Positions 9,758-17,520 of a stretch of 64,000 nucleotides of DNA are shown here, one piece after another. The first letter of the stretch is position 1. Each line of letters opens with the position of its first letter. The notes under the pieces are model-generated. The model did not search any database, was not told the origin of the DNA, and saw only the letters and a program-made list of their open reading frames with translations. The stretch is from Flavobacterium turcicum (GTDB lineage Bacteria; Bacteroidota; Bacteroidia; Flavobacteriales; Flavobacteriaceae), in assembly GCF_011365745.1 (NCBI RefSeq), contig NZ_JAAOBY010000001.1:806001-870000 (forward strand). Direction: 5' to 3'. The position numbers were made by a program, and so were the translations under genes.

Positions 9758-11698
9758 ATGCCAAGCAACACAGAATTTGGAAGTATTTCATTTGATTTAC
9801 CTAAAAATCAATCAAATGTAATAAAAGTTATAGGGGTCGGTGGCGGCGGTAGTAACGCTATAAACCACATGTTTAGACAAGGAATCAAAGGGGTAGATTT
9901 TATCGTTTGTAATACAGATTCTCAAGCATTGCATAATAGTGCTGTTCCAAACAAAATTCAATTAGGTGTACACTTAACTGAAGGTTTGGGAGCAGGCGCA
10001 AATCCAGATGTAGGACAACAATCAGCCATCGAAAGTATCTCTGAGATAGAGAAAATGTTAGATGTAAATACCAAAATGGTTTTTATTACTGCTGGTATGG
10101 GTGGAGGTACAGGTACTGGTGCTGCTCCTGTAATTGCACAATTAGCTAAAGAAAGAGATATTCTTACTGTAGGTATTGTGACTTTACCTTTCTTATTTGA
10201 AGGTAAAGTACGTCAGGAACAAGCCTTAATTGGTATCGAAAAATTGCGTAAGCAGGTTGACTCTTTAATTGTAATCAACAATAATAAGTTAAGAGAAGTT
10301 TATGGTAATCTTGGTTTCAAGGCAGGATTTTCAAAAGCGGATGAAGTTTTAGCTACAGCCTCAAGAGGTATTGCAGAGGTAATCACACACCACTACACGC
10401 AAAATATCGATTTACGTGATGCTAAGACCGTGTTGTATAACAGCGGAACAGCAATTATGGGATCATCTGTTTCTTCTGGCGAAAACAGAGCAAAAGAGGC
10501 TATTATCGCAGCTTTAGATTCTCCTTTATTGAATGATAATAAAATTACTGGTGCCAAAAACGTATTGTTGCTTATCGTTTCTGGAACTAATGAAATTACT
10601 ATCGATGAAATTGGCGAGATCAATGACCACATTCAAATTGAAGCAGGTCACAATGCCAATATTATTATGGGTGTTGGTGAGGATGAAGCTCTTGGTGATT
10701 CTATTGCAGTTACAATTATTGCTACAGGTTTTGATATCGAACAACAGAATGATATCGTAAACACAGAGCCAAAAAAAATTATTCACACCTTAGAGGATGA
10801 GCAAAGAAGTGTTCATAATTTAAGTAATACGTCAGTAAATACTTTTGATATCAATATTGAAACTCCAGTATCTTCAAGTTCAAGCGAAAGAATTGTCTTT
10901 GATCTTATGGAAGATGAAGTAGTCGTTCCTACTCCTGTTGTTGCAGCTCCAGAGGTAAATGCTGAGGAGTTAATTGGAATGTCTGACTTTATCAAAAATT
11001 TGGATGTTACTTTCGAGATAGTTTCTCCAATCACTGATATCGATTTTGTAGTAACCAATGCTATTCCAGAAGTAAAAGCAGTTCAGCCAAAAGCGCCAGA
11101 AAAGCAAGAACAAACCGCATTTTCTTTTGACTTGCCACTTTTTAAGACTGAAGCAGCAGCTCCAGTGCAAGAAAATAAAGTAGTTTGGGAACTAACCAAC
11201 GAAACAAAAGAAATCAAAGTAAATGATGCGGTTCAGTTCGTTCCTGTAACAGAACTTTCAGATAACGGCATTATCAAATATTCTTTAGAGGAGTTTATGG
11301 AGCCAGAAGCAGAGTTCATGCCAAAGCCAGTTGCTAAAGTAGTTGAACCTGTAATTCCAGCTGAATTAAATATTACACTAAAGCATGTTGAGCGCACAGT
11401 AAATGAGGCGCCAGTTGATTTCGCAGCAATTTCGCCAATGGAAATGACTATTGAGGAATCAATGCGTATGAAAGCAGATGAGCGTCGTCAAAAATTAAAA
11501 GAATTCAACTATAAGTTCAATAACAACGTAGCGAATCGTGACGATTTTGATAAAGGACCAGCCTACAAGCGTTCTGGAGTCGATATTTCAACTAATCAAG
11601 TGAACAGTGCTAATTCAAGAATTTCATTGAGTACTGACAGTAACAACGATTTACAATTCAGATCAAACAACTCGTATTTGCACGATAACGTTGATTAA
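9758..11698 (+). CDS. ftsZ: Cell division GTPase FtsZ, long C-terminal linker
   Basis: Tubulin homologue forming the division ring. The GTPase core (about residues 15-330) shows GVGGGGSNAINHM and the tubulin signature GMGGGTGTGAAP. At 646 residues it is far longer than the roughly 380-400 of E. coli or B. subtilis FtsZ; the excess is a low-complexity linker rich in Val, Glu, Pro and Ala. The end reads RSNNSYLHDNVD, and I cannot find the usual tail peptide (DIPxFLR-like) that binds FtsA. Last gene of the dcw operon, followed by a strong terminator. Confidence 0.96.
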   Translation: MPSNTEFGSISFDLPKNQSNVIKVIGVGGGGSNAINHMFRQGIKGVDFIVCNTDSQALHNSAVPNKIQLGVHLTEGLGAGANPDVGQQSAIESISEIEKMLDVNTKMVFITAGMGGGTGTGAAPVIAQLAKERDILTVGIVTLPFLFEGKVRQEQALIGIEKLRKQVDSLIVINNNKLREVYGNLGFKAGFSKADEVLATASRGIAEVITHHYTQNIDLRDAKTVLYNSGTAIMGSSVSSGENRAKEAIIAALDSPLLNDNKITGAKNVLLLIVSGTNEITIDEIGEINDHIQIEAGHNANIIMGVGEDEALGDSIAVTIIATGFDIEQQNDIVNTEPKKIIHTLEDEQRSVHNLSNTSVNTFDINIETPVSSSSSERIVFDLMEDEVVVPTPVVAAPEVNAEELIGMSDFIKNLDVTFEIVSPITDIDFVVTNAIPEVKAVQPKAPEKQEQTAFSFDLPLFKTEAAAPVQENKVVWELTNETKEIKVNDAVQFVPVTELSDNGIIKYSLEEFMEPEAEFMPKPVAKVVEPVIPAELNITLKHVERTVNEAPVDFAAISPMEMTIEESMRMKADERRQKLKEFNYKFNNNVANRDDFDKGPAYKRSGVDISTNQVNSANSRISLSTDSNNDLQFRSNNSYLHDNVD

Positions 11699-11720
11699 TA
11701 CGCAATAATACCAAATGTAA

Positions 11721-11760
11721 ATAACCCGAAAATAGAACTTATTTTCGGGTTATTTTTTTT
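11721..11760 (+). terminator. Rho-independent terminator of the dcw operon
   Basis: Perfect 14-bp stem (arms 11721-11734 and 11740-11753, ATAACCCGAAAATA and its complement), loop GAACT, then a run of T to 11760. It lies 22 bp after the ftsZ stop. Confidence 0.95.
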
Positions 11761-11810
11761 GATGTTATGACATTAACAGCAGTTGCTATTACGGTTAAAA
11801 TGCTGTAAAT

Positions 11811-11956
11811 TTGTCGAGCCTATTTCCAGCTGCCGTTACAAGCTTTTGGCACAAAACACTTTTTTCTACCTCCTTAAAATAGCTTCCTTTGGTCGCTTTT
11901 TAAGTCCAAGAAAAAAATGTGTTTTCCTCTCAAAAGGCTTTTCACTTTCATCTGGG
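11811..11956 (+). repeat. Interspersed palindromic element, copy 1
   Basis: Fills most of the 323-bp ftsZ-yqeY gap. It has an inner inverted repeat (AAAACACTTTTTTCT near 11857 and AGAAAAAAATGTGTTTT near 11909) around AGCTTCCTTTGGTCGCT at 11881-11897. The same 17-mer occurs in reverse orientation at 60161-60177 after era, inside an element with similar borders (GAGCC/CTGGGGC-type ends). I recognise the general form as a common flavobacterial intergenic repeat. No coding potential is evident. Confidence 0.6.
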
Positions 11957-12021
11957 GCAAAAATGCATCATTCATAAGTTGTTTCAACTACAACACTAAA
12001 ACAAAATTTAAAACCCAATAT

Positions 12022-12471
12022 ATGAGTTTATCAGTACAAATCATGGACGAAATGAAAACCGCCATGAGAGCCAAAGATACAGTTGCTTTAGAAGCTTTAA
12101 GAGCCATAAAAAGTGAGATTCTTTTAGCGCAAACGGCTTCTGGATCTAAAGAAGAAATTACCGAAGATGAAGAGGTGAAGTTATTACAACGTTTAGTAAA
12201 AACACGTAAAGAAAGCGCAAGAATTTTTACAGAGCAAAACCGTTTGGATTTGGCTGAGCCAGAATTGGCTCAAATCGCTGTAATCGAAAAATTCTTGCCA
12301 GCTCAGTTAAGTGAGGAGGAAGTAGAAGCTGTAATTGCTAAAATTATTGCTGAAACAGGAGCTTCTGGTATTGCAGCAATGGGTAAAGTAATGGGATTGG
12401 CTTCTGCACAACTTGGTGGAACCGCTGAGGGTAGAACGATTTCAACAATAGTAAAAAAATTATTGACCTAG
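12022..12471 (+). CDS. GatB/YqeY domain-containing protein
   Basis: 149-residue single-domain protein of the YqeY family, related to the tRNA-binding tail domain of the amidotransferase subunit GatB; precise function is not established. The sequence begins MSLSVQIMDEMKTAMRAKD and carries the family's LLQRLVKTRKESA and LPAQLSEEEVE segments. I chose ATG 12022 because the family starts here; the frame stays open upstream to 11917, but that part lies in the repeat element and has no family match. It follows the dcw terminator, so it needs its own promoter, which I could not define. Confidence 0.9.
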   Translation: MSLSVQIMDEMKTAMRAKDTVALEALRAIKSEILLAQTASGSKEEITEDEEVKLLQRLVKTRKESARIFTEQNRLDLAEPELAQIAVIEKFLPAQLSEEEVEAVIAKIIAETGASGIAAMGKVMGLASAQLGGTAEGRTISTIVKKLLT

Positions 12472-12639
12472 TCAGAAATTTATGCATAACGATTTTATTT
12501 TGTAAATCTAAAATCGTTACTTGCGCCTCTCAAAAAAAACAAAACTTTTCCGTTTGGTTTGTAATCGGCAGTTACATTTTTGCATACCAACAGTGTTTTT
12601 AACACTCCAATGAAAAACTGTTTTGTTTGAGATTTTTTT

Positions 12640-12713
12640 GGCTGTGTAGTTCAACTGGATAGAATATCAGATTTCGACTCTGAGGGTTGCAGGTTCGAAC
12701 CCTGTCGCGGCCA
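12640..12713 (+). tRNA. tRNA-Arg (anticodon UCG)
   Basis: 74-nt cloverleaf: acceptor GGCTGTG pairing with CGCGGCC (two G-U pairs), anticodon stem TCAGA/TCTGA around loop TTTCGAC giving anticodon TCG, and a T-arm AGGTTCGAACCCT. CCA is not encoded. A terminator hairpin follows at 12725. Confidence 0.95.
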
Positions 12714-12724
12714 CTTTTAACTTT

Positions 12725-12772
12725 AAAGCTTCAACTGATTTCCCAAGGAGGGAGCATGGTTGAAGCTTTTTT
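12725..12772 (+). terminator. Terminator of tRNA-Arg
   Basis: Perfect 11-bp stem AAAGCTTCAAC (12725-12735) and GTTGAAGCTTT (12759-12769), 23-nt loop, then T residues to 12772. It overlaps the upstream candidate start (12756) of the next gene. Confidence 0.8.
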
Positions 12773-12791
12773 AATAAATCCATCTTTTCGT

Positions 12792-13592
12792 ATGACAATT
12801 GCATTGATAATTTCTGGGTTTGTTGCTGTATCTCTTTTGCTCTATGTGATCTTTGTGATTGTAGAGCCCATTTTTTTATTTCTTTTTAATAAGCCACTTT
12901 ATGTTCATTTTTATCCGGTACAACGCAAATTGTCACCGAATCAAAGAGAATTACTTCTTGAAAATTTTCCTTTCTACACGGCACTTTCCACACGATACAA
13001 ATCCTATTTTGAACATAGAATAGTGTGTTTTATCGAGCGTTATCAATTTGTAGGTAGGAAAATTGAAGTTACCGATGAGATGCGGGTTTTAATCGCTGCT
13101 ACTTACGTCATGCTGAGTTTTGGTTTGCGTAAGTATTTAATAGCTGTTTTTGAAGTAATTATTATTTATCCTACTTCTTATGATTCGGATGGCAATGGTG
13201 TCTTTCACAAAGGGGAGTTAAATATAAAAGCGAAGGCAATAGTTTTCTCTTGGGAAGATTTTATGTCCGGTTTACAAACGAAAAATGACAATATTAATTT
13301 GGGTTTGCACGAGTTTGCGCATGCCTTACAAGTGCATGGCGTAAAAAGTAAAGATGCAAGTGCAATTGTGTATCACGATTCTTTCAACCAATCACTAAGT
13401 TATTTTTTAGACCCTAATCGTCAAAATGAATTACTTCGAAAAGGATATTTTAGAGCTTATGCTTATGAAAATGAGTTTGAATTTATGGCCGTGGTTTTAG
13501 AGCATTTCTTTGAATCTCCTTTAATTTTTAAAGAGAATCATCCCGCATTATACCAACATGTTGTTAGGATGCTAAATTACAAAAGCAGGTAA
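12792..13592 (+). CDS. MtfA/M90-family zinc-dependent peptidase, membrane anchored
   Basis: 266-residue protein with one N-terminal hydrophobic segment (residues 2-32) and a metallopeptidase core containing the zinc motif HEFAH (residues 173-177) and a downstream Glu-rich segment, NEFEFMAVVLEHFFE, that may supply the third ligand. This matches the MtfA (M90) family; E. coli MtfA lacks the membrane anchor. Two starts are possible. ATG 12756 has an AGGAGGG before it but lies inside the tRNA terminator hairpin, and Bacteroidota rarely use such sites, so I prefer ATG 12792. Substrate unknown. Confidence 0.85.
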   Translation: MTIALIISGFVAVSLLLYVIFVIVEPIFLFLFNKPLYVHFYPVQRKLSPNQRELLLENFPFYTALSTRYKSYFEHRIVCFIERYQFVGRKIEVTDEMRVLIAATYVMLSFGLRKYLIAVFEVIIIYPTSYDSDGNGVFHKGELNIKAKAIVFSWEDFMSGLQTKNDNINLGLHEFAHALQVHGVKSKDASAIVYHDSFNQSLSYFLDPNRQNELLRKGYFRAYAYENEFEFMAVVLEHFFESPLIFKENHPALYQHVVRMLNYKSR

Positions 13593-13787
13593 TTTTGTGC
13601 TCTGCCGCCAAGCGAATTGAGTTGCGTCTTTTTGTTATTTCCCAATTGTAAAGCTATTTTTTATAATTATTTACCAAGATTTGTATAGTAGTGACAAGTG
13701 GGGAAAGTAAATTTTTAAAGGTTGCTATTTTTGATAAGCCTACTTTATCGCTACACAATATTAATTTTATAACACAAACTAATTCTA

Positions 13788-15047
13788 ATGGAAAAGAAAG
13801 AAAAGAATTTTGGTCTTCACGAAGATTGGACTGTGGTACTCATTGGATTTTTAATTATTGCTATATCGCTGTTTGTATTTCTGCCAGAGGTGCCTGTTTT
13901 TAAATGGTCCACGGGTTCTGATTTGATGGATACGGTTTTTTCAAAAGAAAATGTGCTGCTTATCCTTGTTCAATTTTTCTATTTTGGAGCATTAGGCAGT
14001 CTTGCAGCATTGTTGATTGGTAAGTCAGTGCGGTATTTTGCTATAGTTTTTCCAGTACTGTATGCTCTTACCCTTTTGGCTCTTATTTGTGCCGGAAACA
14101 GCTGGGTAAAAAATTATAATTTAGAAGCGGTTATTTTTAGTTTAGCAATAGGGTTGTGTATCGGTAATTTGGTTATACTTCCTGACTGGTTTCGTACAGC
14201 GCTTTCAACTGAAGTCTTTGTCAAAATTGGTTTGGTGCTTTTAGGAACGAGTGTGATTTTTTCAGATATTCTAAAAGCTGGTTCGTTGGGACTTATACAA
14301 GCATTGGTTGTGGTTTTGTCAGTTTGGTACTTTGCCTTTTGGTTGTGTAAAAAACTTAAAGTTGACGATGAACTGACTATGATGATATCTAGTGCCGTTT
14401 CCATCTGTGGCGTATCAGCAGCTATTGCTACTTCGGGAGCTATTAAAGGAGATTCAAAAAAGTTATCTTACGTAATTTCGATGGTGTTGGTTACTGCAAT
14501 CCCAATGATGATTTTTATGCCGATGATTGCTAAATATTTTAACTTTCCAGAAACAGTTACAGGAGCTTGGTTGGGCGGAAGCATTGATACTTCGGGAGCG
14601 GTTGTTGCTTCGGGGTCATTAGTAGGCGAGACGGCTTTAAAAATAAGTACTATCGTTAAGTTTTCTCAAAATGTTTTATTAGGAATTGCTGCTTTTGCGA
14701 TTTCAGTTTATTGGACGTATACGCAAAACCAAACAGCCGATGTTCAGGCTGCCAAACCTACTTTAGGAGTTATTTGGGAGCGTTTTCCGAAGTTTGTTTT
14801 GGGTTTTATTGCTGCCTCTTTGTTTTTTTCTTTTTTGGTTCCATCTGAAACGAGAGAAGTTGTAAAAGAAAGTTTAAAAAATATTCAAGGTCTTTGGTTT
14901 GCTTTAGCCTTTACTAGTATTGGTCTTGAAACCAATTTTAAAGAGCTTTTTTCAAATAGTAGTAAAAAACCATTGTTCGCTTTTTTATTGGCGCAGTTAT
15001 TTAACGTGATTATGACATTGATTGTTGCTTTTCTATTGTTTGAATAA
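13788..15047 (+). CDS. YeiH/UPF0324 family putative sulfate exporter
   Basis: 419-residue integral membrane protein with about ten hydrophobic segments. Family-type glycine-rich motifs are visible: AAIATSGAIKGD near residue 215 and GSIDTSGAVVASGSLVGE near residue 265. The YeiH (UPF0324) family is annotated as a putative sulfate exporter, but transport of a defined substrate is poorly documented. ATG 13788 is the start; a TATTTTTG element at 13726-13733 could be its -7 box, without a good -33 TTG. It converges on rpe. Confidence 0.85.
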   Translation: MEKKEKNFGLHEDWTVVLIGFLIIAISLFVFLPEVPVFKWSTGSDLMDTVFSKENVLLILVQFFYFGALGSLAALLIGKSVRYFAIVFPVLYALTLLALICAGNSWVKNYNLEAVIFSLAIGLCIGNLVILPDWFRTALSTEVFVKIGLVLLGTSVIFSDILKAGSLGLIQALVVVLSVWYFAFWLCKKLKVDDELTMMISSAVSICGVSAAIATSGAIKGDSKKLSYVISMVLVTAIPMMIFMPMIAKYFNFPETVTGAWLGGSIDTSGAVVASGSLVGETALKISTIVKFSQNVLLGIAAFAISVYWTYTQNQTADVQAAKPTLGVIWERFPKFVLGFIAASLFFSFLVPSETREVVKESLKNIQGLWFALAFTSIGLETNFKELFSNSSKKPLFAFLLAQLFNVIMTLIVAFLLFE

Positions 15048-15099
15048 CTTTTGTAATAGGAAGCCCTGAAAATTTTTGAAAGTAATTCTTCTAGAAATA

Positions 15100-15130
15100 A
15101 AAAATCCCAATCTATGTGATTGGGATTTTT
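15100..15130. terminator. Bidirectional terminator between YeiH gene and rpe
   Basis: Twelve-bp stem (15101-15112 AAAATCCCAATC, 15118-15129) with loop TATGT and T-rich flanks in both directions, between two convergent genes. Confidence 0.9.
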
Positions 15131-15136
15131 GTCGTT

Positions 15137-15799
15137 TTATATGGTAGTAATCTTTTTTAAGTCGGCAACCGTGGCAATTGGGTCAGTAGCTCCAAATACG
15201 TAGCTTCCAGCAACTAAAACATCGGCTCCAGCTTCTGCTAGCTGACGCGCGTTTTTGTTGGTTACACCGCCGTCTATTTCAATAATTGTTTGCGCTCCTT
15301 TGCGGTTTATTAAAGCTTTTAGCTTTTCTACTTTTGCGTAAGTGTTTTCAATAAATGATTGTCCTCCAAAACCAGGATTTACACTCATGATACAAACCAA
15401 ATCAATATCATTAATTACATCTTCTAACAGATCAATTGAAGTGTGTGGATTAATGGCAACTCCTGCCTTCATTCCTTCTGCTTTTATGGCTTGCAGCGTT
15501 CTGTGCAAGTGTGTGCACGCTTCATAATGTACGCTCAGGATATTAGCTCCTAGGTCAGCAAATGTTTTGATGTAACGATCAGGATCTACAATCATTAAGT
15601 GTACATCAATTGTTTTGGTAGCGTGTTTTGCTATAGCTTGTAAAACTGGCATTCCGTATGAAATGTTTGGTACAAAAATGCCGTCCATGATGTCTATATG
15701 AAACCAATCGGCTTCACTATTGTTGATCATTTCAATGTCTCGCTGTAGGTTTCCAAAGTCAGCCGCTAATACTGATGGAGCAATAAGTGTATTTTTCAT
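15137..15799 (-). CDS. rpe: Ribulose-phosphate 3-epimerase
   Basis: TIM-barrel metalloenzyme interconverting ribulose-5-P and xylulose-5-P in the pentose phosphate pathway. Signatures: APSVLAADFGNL at the N-terminus, FHIDIMDGIFVPN, DVHLMI, MSVNPGFGGQSF and EIDGGV. 220 residues, standard. Monocistronic by layout: terminator on one side, repeats on the other. A TATTTTTG box on the minus strand at 15856-15849 is a possible -7 element. Confidence 0.96.
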   Translation of the reverse strand: MKNTLIAPSVLAADFGNLQRDIEMINNSEADWFHIDIMDGIFVPNISYGMPVLQAIAKHATKTIDVHLMIVDPDRYIKTFADLGANILSVHYEACTHLHRTLQAIKAEGMKAGVAINPHTSIDLLEDVINDIDLVCIMSVNPGFGGQSFIENTYAKVEKLKALINRKGAQTIIEIDGGVTNKNARQLAEAGADVLVAGSYVFGATDPIATVADLKKITTI

Positions 15800-15922
15800 T
15801 GTGTAGTTGTTTAATCTGAATATGTTTCAGATTCTTAAGTTGTTGGTGCAAAAATAGTTTTTTTAGACCAATTGAAGTACTTTTTCATTAAGAAGAAATA
15901 GCGTCTTTTTGTAACGAAGGTA

Positions 15923-15995
15923 GCGTAAGGGATAACAGCGACATTCTTTTGTGCAGCGTTAGCGAAACAAAAGATATAGCGAATAGCCCGACCCG
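15923..15995 (+). repeat. Interspersed repeat, rpoD-flanking copy 1
   Basis: Pattern AGGGATAACAG, an arm ending CTTTTG, a variable centre, CAAAAGAT, then CGAATAGCCCG. The reverse complement of 17339-17415 shows the same order of blocks, so inverted copies flank rpoD. Confidence 0.7.
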
Positions 15996-16023
15996 AAGTT
16001 TTTACGGAGGGTTACGCCCTTAA

Positions 16024-16120
16024 AGTGAATAGTGAGAAGTGAATAGTGAGAAGTGAATAGTGAGAAGTGAATAGTGAGAAGTGAATAGTGAGAAGTGAAT
16101 AGTGAGAAGTAAATAGTGAT
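16024..16120 (+). repeat. Heptamer tandem array (AGTGAAT/AGTGAGA)
   Basis: About 14 units of 7 bp, alternating AGTGAAT and AGTGAGA almost perfectly. A more degenerate array of the same heptamer starts at the era stop codon (59860). Function unknown; slipped-strand variation would be expected. Confidence 0.95.
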
Positions 16121-16138
16121 TTGTGGTTATATTGAAAA

Positions 16139-16235
16139 AAAATAAAACCTCGGAAACTCGATCCGCCGTGGCGGAGAACAGACCGAGGTTTTATTGAAAA
16201 AAATAAAACCTCGGTAATCAGCCGAGGTTTCAATC
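16139..16235 (-). terminator. Two tandem terminator hairpins, one with an inserted palindrome
   Basis: Both hairpins have the stem AATAAAACCTCGG/CCGAGGTTT. The rpoD-proximal one (16206-16230) has a 7-nt loop. The distal one (16141-16195) carries a 29-nt loop holding the palindrome TCCGCCGTGGCGGA (16162-16175). On the minus strand both are followed by T runs. Confidence 0.8.
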
Positions 16236-16278
16236 ATCAATCAAAAAACGAACAGTTAATCAGACTGTTGTTTGCTTT

Positions 16279-16341
16279 AAAAAAGTTTCAAGTTTAAGGT
16301 TTCAAGATGTTTTGAGCAACTTTAAACTTTAAACTTGAAAC
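16279..16341 (-). terminator. Proximal terminator of rpoD
   Basis: Perfect 13-bp stem, GTTTCAAGTTTAA (16285-16297) with its complement at 16329-16341, and TTTTTT after it on the minus strand. It begins nine bases after the rpoD stop. Confidence 0.85.
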
Positions 16342-16349
16342 AAATATAG

Positions 16350-17213
16350 TTATCCTAAATAGGTTTTTAAAATTTTACTTCTAGAAGTATGTTTTAATCT
16401 ACGGATTGCTTTTTCCTTGATTTGACGTACACGCTCACGAGTTAGGTCGAAAGTTTCTCCAATTTCTTCTAAAGTCATTGGGTGTTGGTCACCAAGACCA
16501 AAGTACAAACGAACTACATCAGCCTCACGAGGTGTAAGAGTTTCAAGAGAACGCTCAATTTCAGTACGTAATGACTCGTGAATTAACTCTCTATCTGGGT
16601 TTGGAGACTCTCCAGAACGCAATACATCGTAAAGGTTAGAATCTTCACCTTCTACAAGTGGCGCATCCATTGATAAGTGACGACCAGAGTTTTTCATAGA
16701 CTCTTTTACATCATTTACGGTCATATCTAGTTCTTTTGCAATTTCCTCAGCAGATGGCGGACGCTCGTTAGATTGTTCTAATAAAGCGTACATTTTGTTG
16801 ATTTTGTTGATAGAACCAATTTTGTTCAAAGGTAAACGCACAATACGAGATTGCTCAGCTAAAGCTTGCAAAATCGATTGACGAATCCACCATACAGCAT
16901 ACGAAATGAATTTGAAACCACGAGTTTCATCAAAACGTTGTGCTGCTTTTATAAGTCCAAGGTTTCCTTCGTTAATTAGATCGGGAAGGGTTAAACCCTG
17001 ATTTTGATATTGTTTTGCCACCGATACTACGAAACGTAAGTTGGCTTTTGTTAATTTTTCTAAGGCGCGCTGGTCACCAGCTTTAATCTTTTGTGCTAAC
17101 TCTACCTCTTCATCAGCCGTGATAAGATCAACTTTTCCAATTTCTTGTAAATATTTGTCTAATGATGCAGTTTCACGATTCGTTACCTGCTTGGTAATTT
17201 TAAGTTGTCTCAT
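16350..17213 (-). CDS. rpoD: Primary sigma factor RpoD/SigA, short Bacteroidota type
   Basis: 287-residue sigma-70 protein, the primary sigma factor of Bacteroidota. Region 1.2 ([20 protein letters not shown]), region 2 ([35 protein letters not shown], then [10 protein letters not shown]), region 3, and region 4.2 helix-turn-helix ([19 protein letters not shown]) are all present. Region 1.1 and the long non-conserved insertion of E. coli RpoD are absent, as is normal in this phylum. The protein fits the TTG/TAnnTTTG promoters seen across the window. It sits alone between inverted repeats and is closed by three successive hairpins. Confidence 0.97.
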   Translation of the reverse strand: MRQLKITKQVTNRETASLDKYLQEIGKVDLITADEEVELAQKIKAGDQRALEKLTKANLRFVVSVAKQYQNQGLTLPDLINEGNLGLIKAAQRFDETRGFKFISYAVWWIRQSILQALAEQSRIVRLPLNKIGSINKINKMYALLEQSNERPPSAEEIAKELDMTVNDVKESMKNSGRHLSMDAPLVEGEDSNLYDVLRSGESPNPDRELIHESLRTEIERSLETLTPREADVVRLYFGLGDQHPMTLEEIGETFDLTRERVRQIKEKAIRRLKHTSRSKILKTYLG

Positions 17214-17455
17214 GGTGTTGTCTCCTCAATTTTAAAGTGTACAAATAGTTATACGTAAGGAGTTGCAAAAAAGTTACAATGTTTTTAAAATAATTTTATT
17301 TAGTTTAATTCTGAGCGAAGCCGAAGGAGGGCATTCCCTGCGGTCCGGGCTATTCGTTACAATCTTTTTATTCGCCGCGGCGAATAAAAAGGATTTCCAC
17401 TGCTATCCCTAATGCGGTTTAGTTTACATTATAACGTTATGTGTTTTTAGAAAAC
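17214..17455. other. rpoD upstream region with repeat copy
   Basis: No gene between pnp and rpoD. On the minus strand, TTTTTTGCAAC followed by ACTATTTG about 20 bp later (near 17242-17270) resembles an rpoD promoter, but the -7 box is imperfect. The rest is the interspersed repeat at 17339-17415. Confidence 0.5.
17339..17415 (-). repeat. Interspersed repeat, rpoD-flanking copy 2
   Basis: Inverted relative to the copy at 15923-15995, with shared blocks CGGGCTATTCG and CTGCTATCCCTAATGC. Its centre is a perfect 28-bp palindrome at 17364-17391 (half-site CTTTTTATTCGCCG). Confidence 0.75.
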
Positions 17456-17487
17456 AAAAATCCCGTTCGCATTGCGAACGGGATTTT
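17456..17487 (-). terminator. Terminator of pnp
   Basis: Fourteen-bp stem AAAATCCCGTTCGC/GCGAACGGGATTTT with loop ATT, followed by T residues on the minus strand. Confidence 0.92.
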
Positions 17488-17520
17488 CTATAAATAAACC
17501 TTTAGTAAACTAAGATCTGA

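Larger units (their letters stand above)
15800..16138. other. Intergenic repeat region between rpe and rpoD
   Basis: No gene. It holds the rpe promoter region, an interspersed repeat copy (about 15923-15995) and a heptamer array (16024-16120), each listed separately. A minus-strand open frame across the array encodes only the repetitive SLLTIHF-type pattern and is not a gene. Confidence 0.8.

Noticed and set aside
8334..11698. Sign of horizontal transfer in the dcw cluster
   Set aside because: Order, overlaps and composition are those expected for a vertically inherited dcw operon.
11917..12021. Longer N-terminus for the YqeY protein
   Set aside because: The extension lies within an interspersed repeat and lacks family similarity.
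12756..12791. Start of the zinc peptidase at ATG 12756 with AGGAGGG
   Set aside because: The site lies inside a perfect terminator stem-loop, and Shine-Dalgarno use is rare in this phylum; kept only as an alternative.
13691..13903. Small plus-strand frame before the YeiH gene
   Set aside because: It overlaps the YeiH start in another frame and has no recognisable features.
16024..16120. Possible CRISPR array
   Set aside because: The unit is 7 bp with no spacers between repeats; no cas genes in the window.
16012..16233. Minus-strand open frame across the heptamer array
   Set aside because: Its protein merely repeats the 7-bp unit (SLLTIHF pattern) and overlaps terminators.
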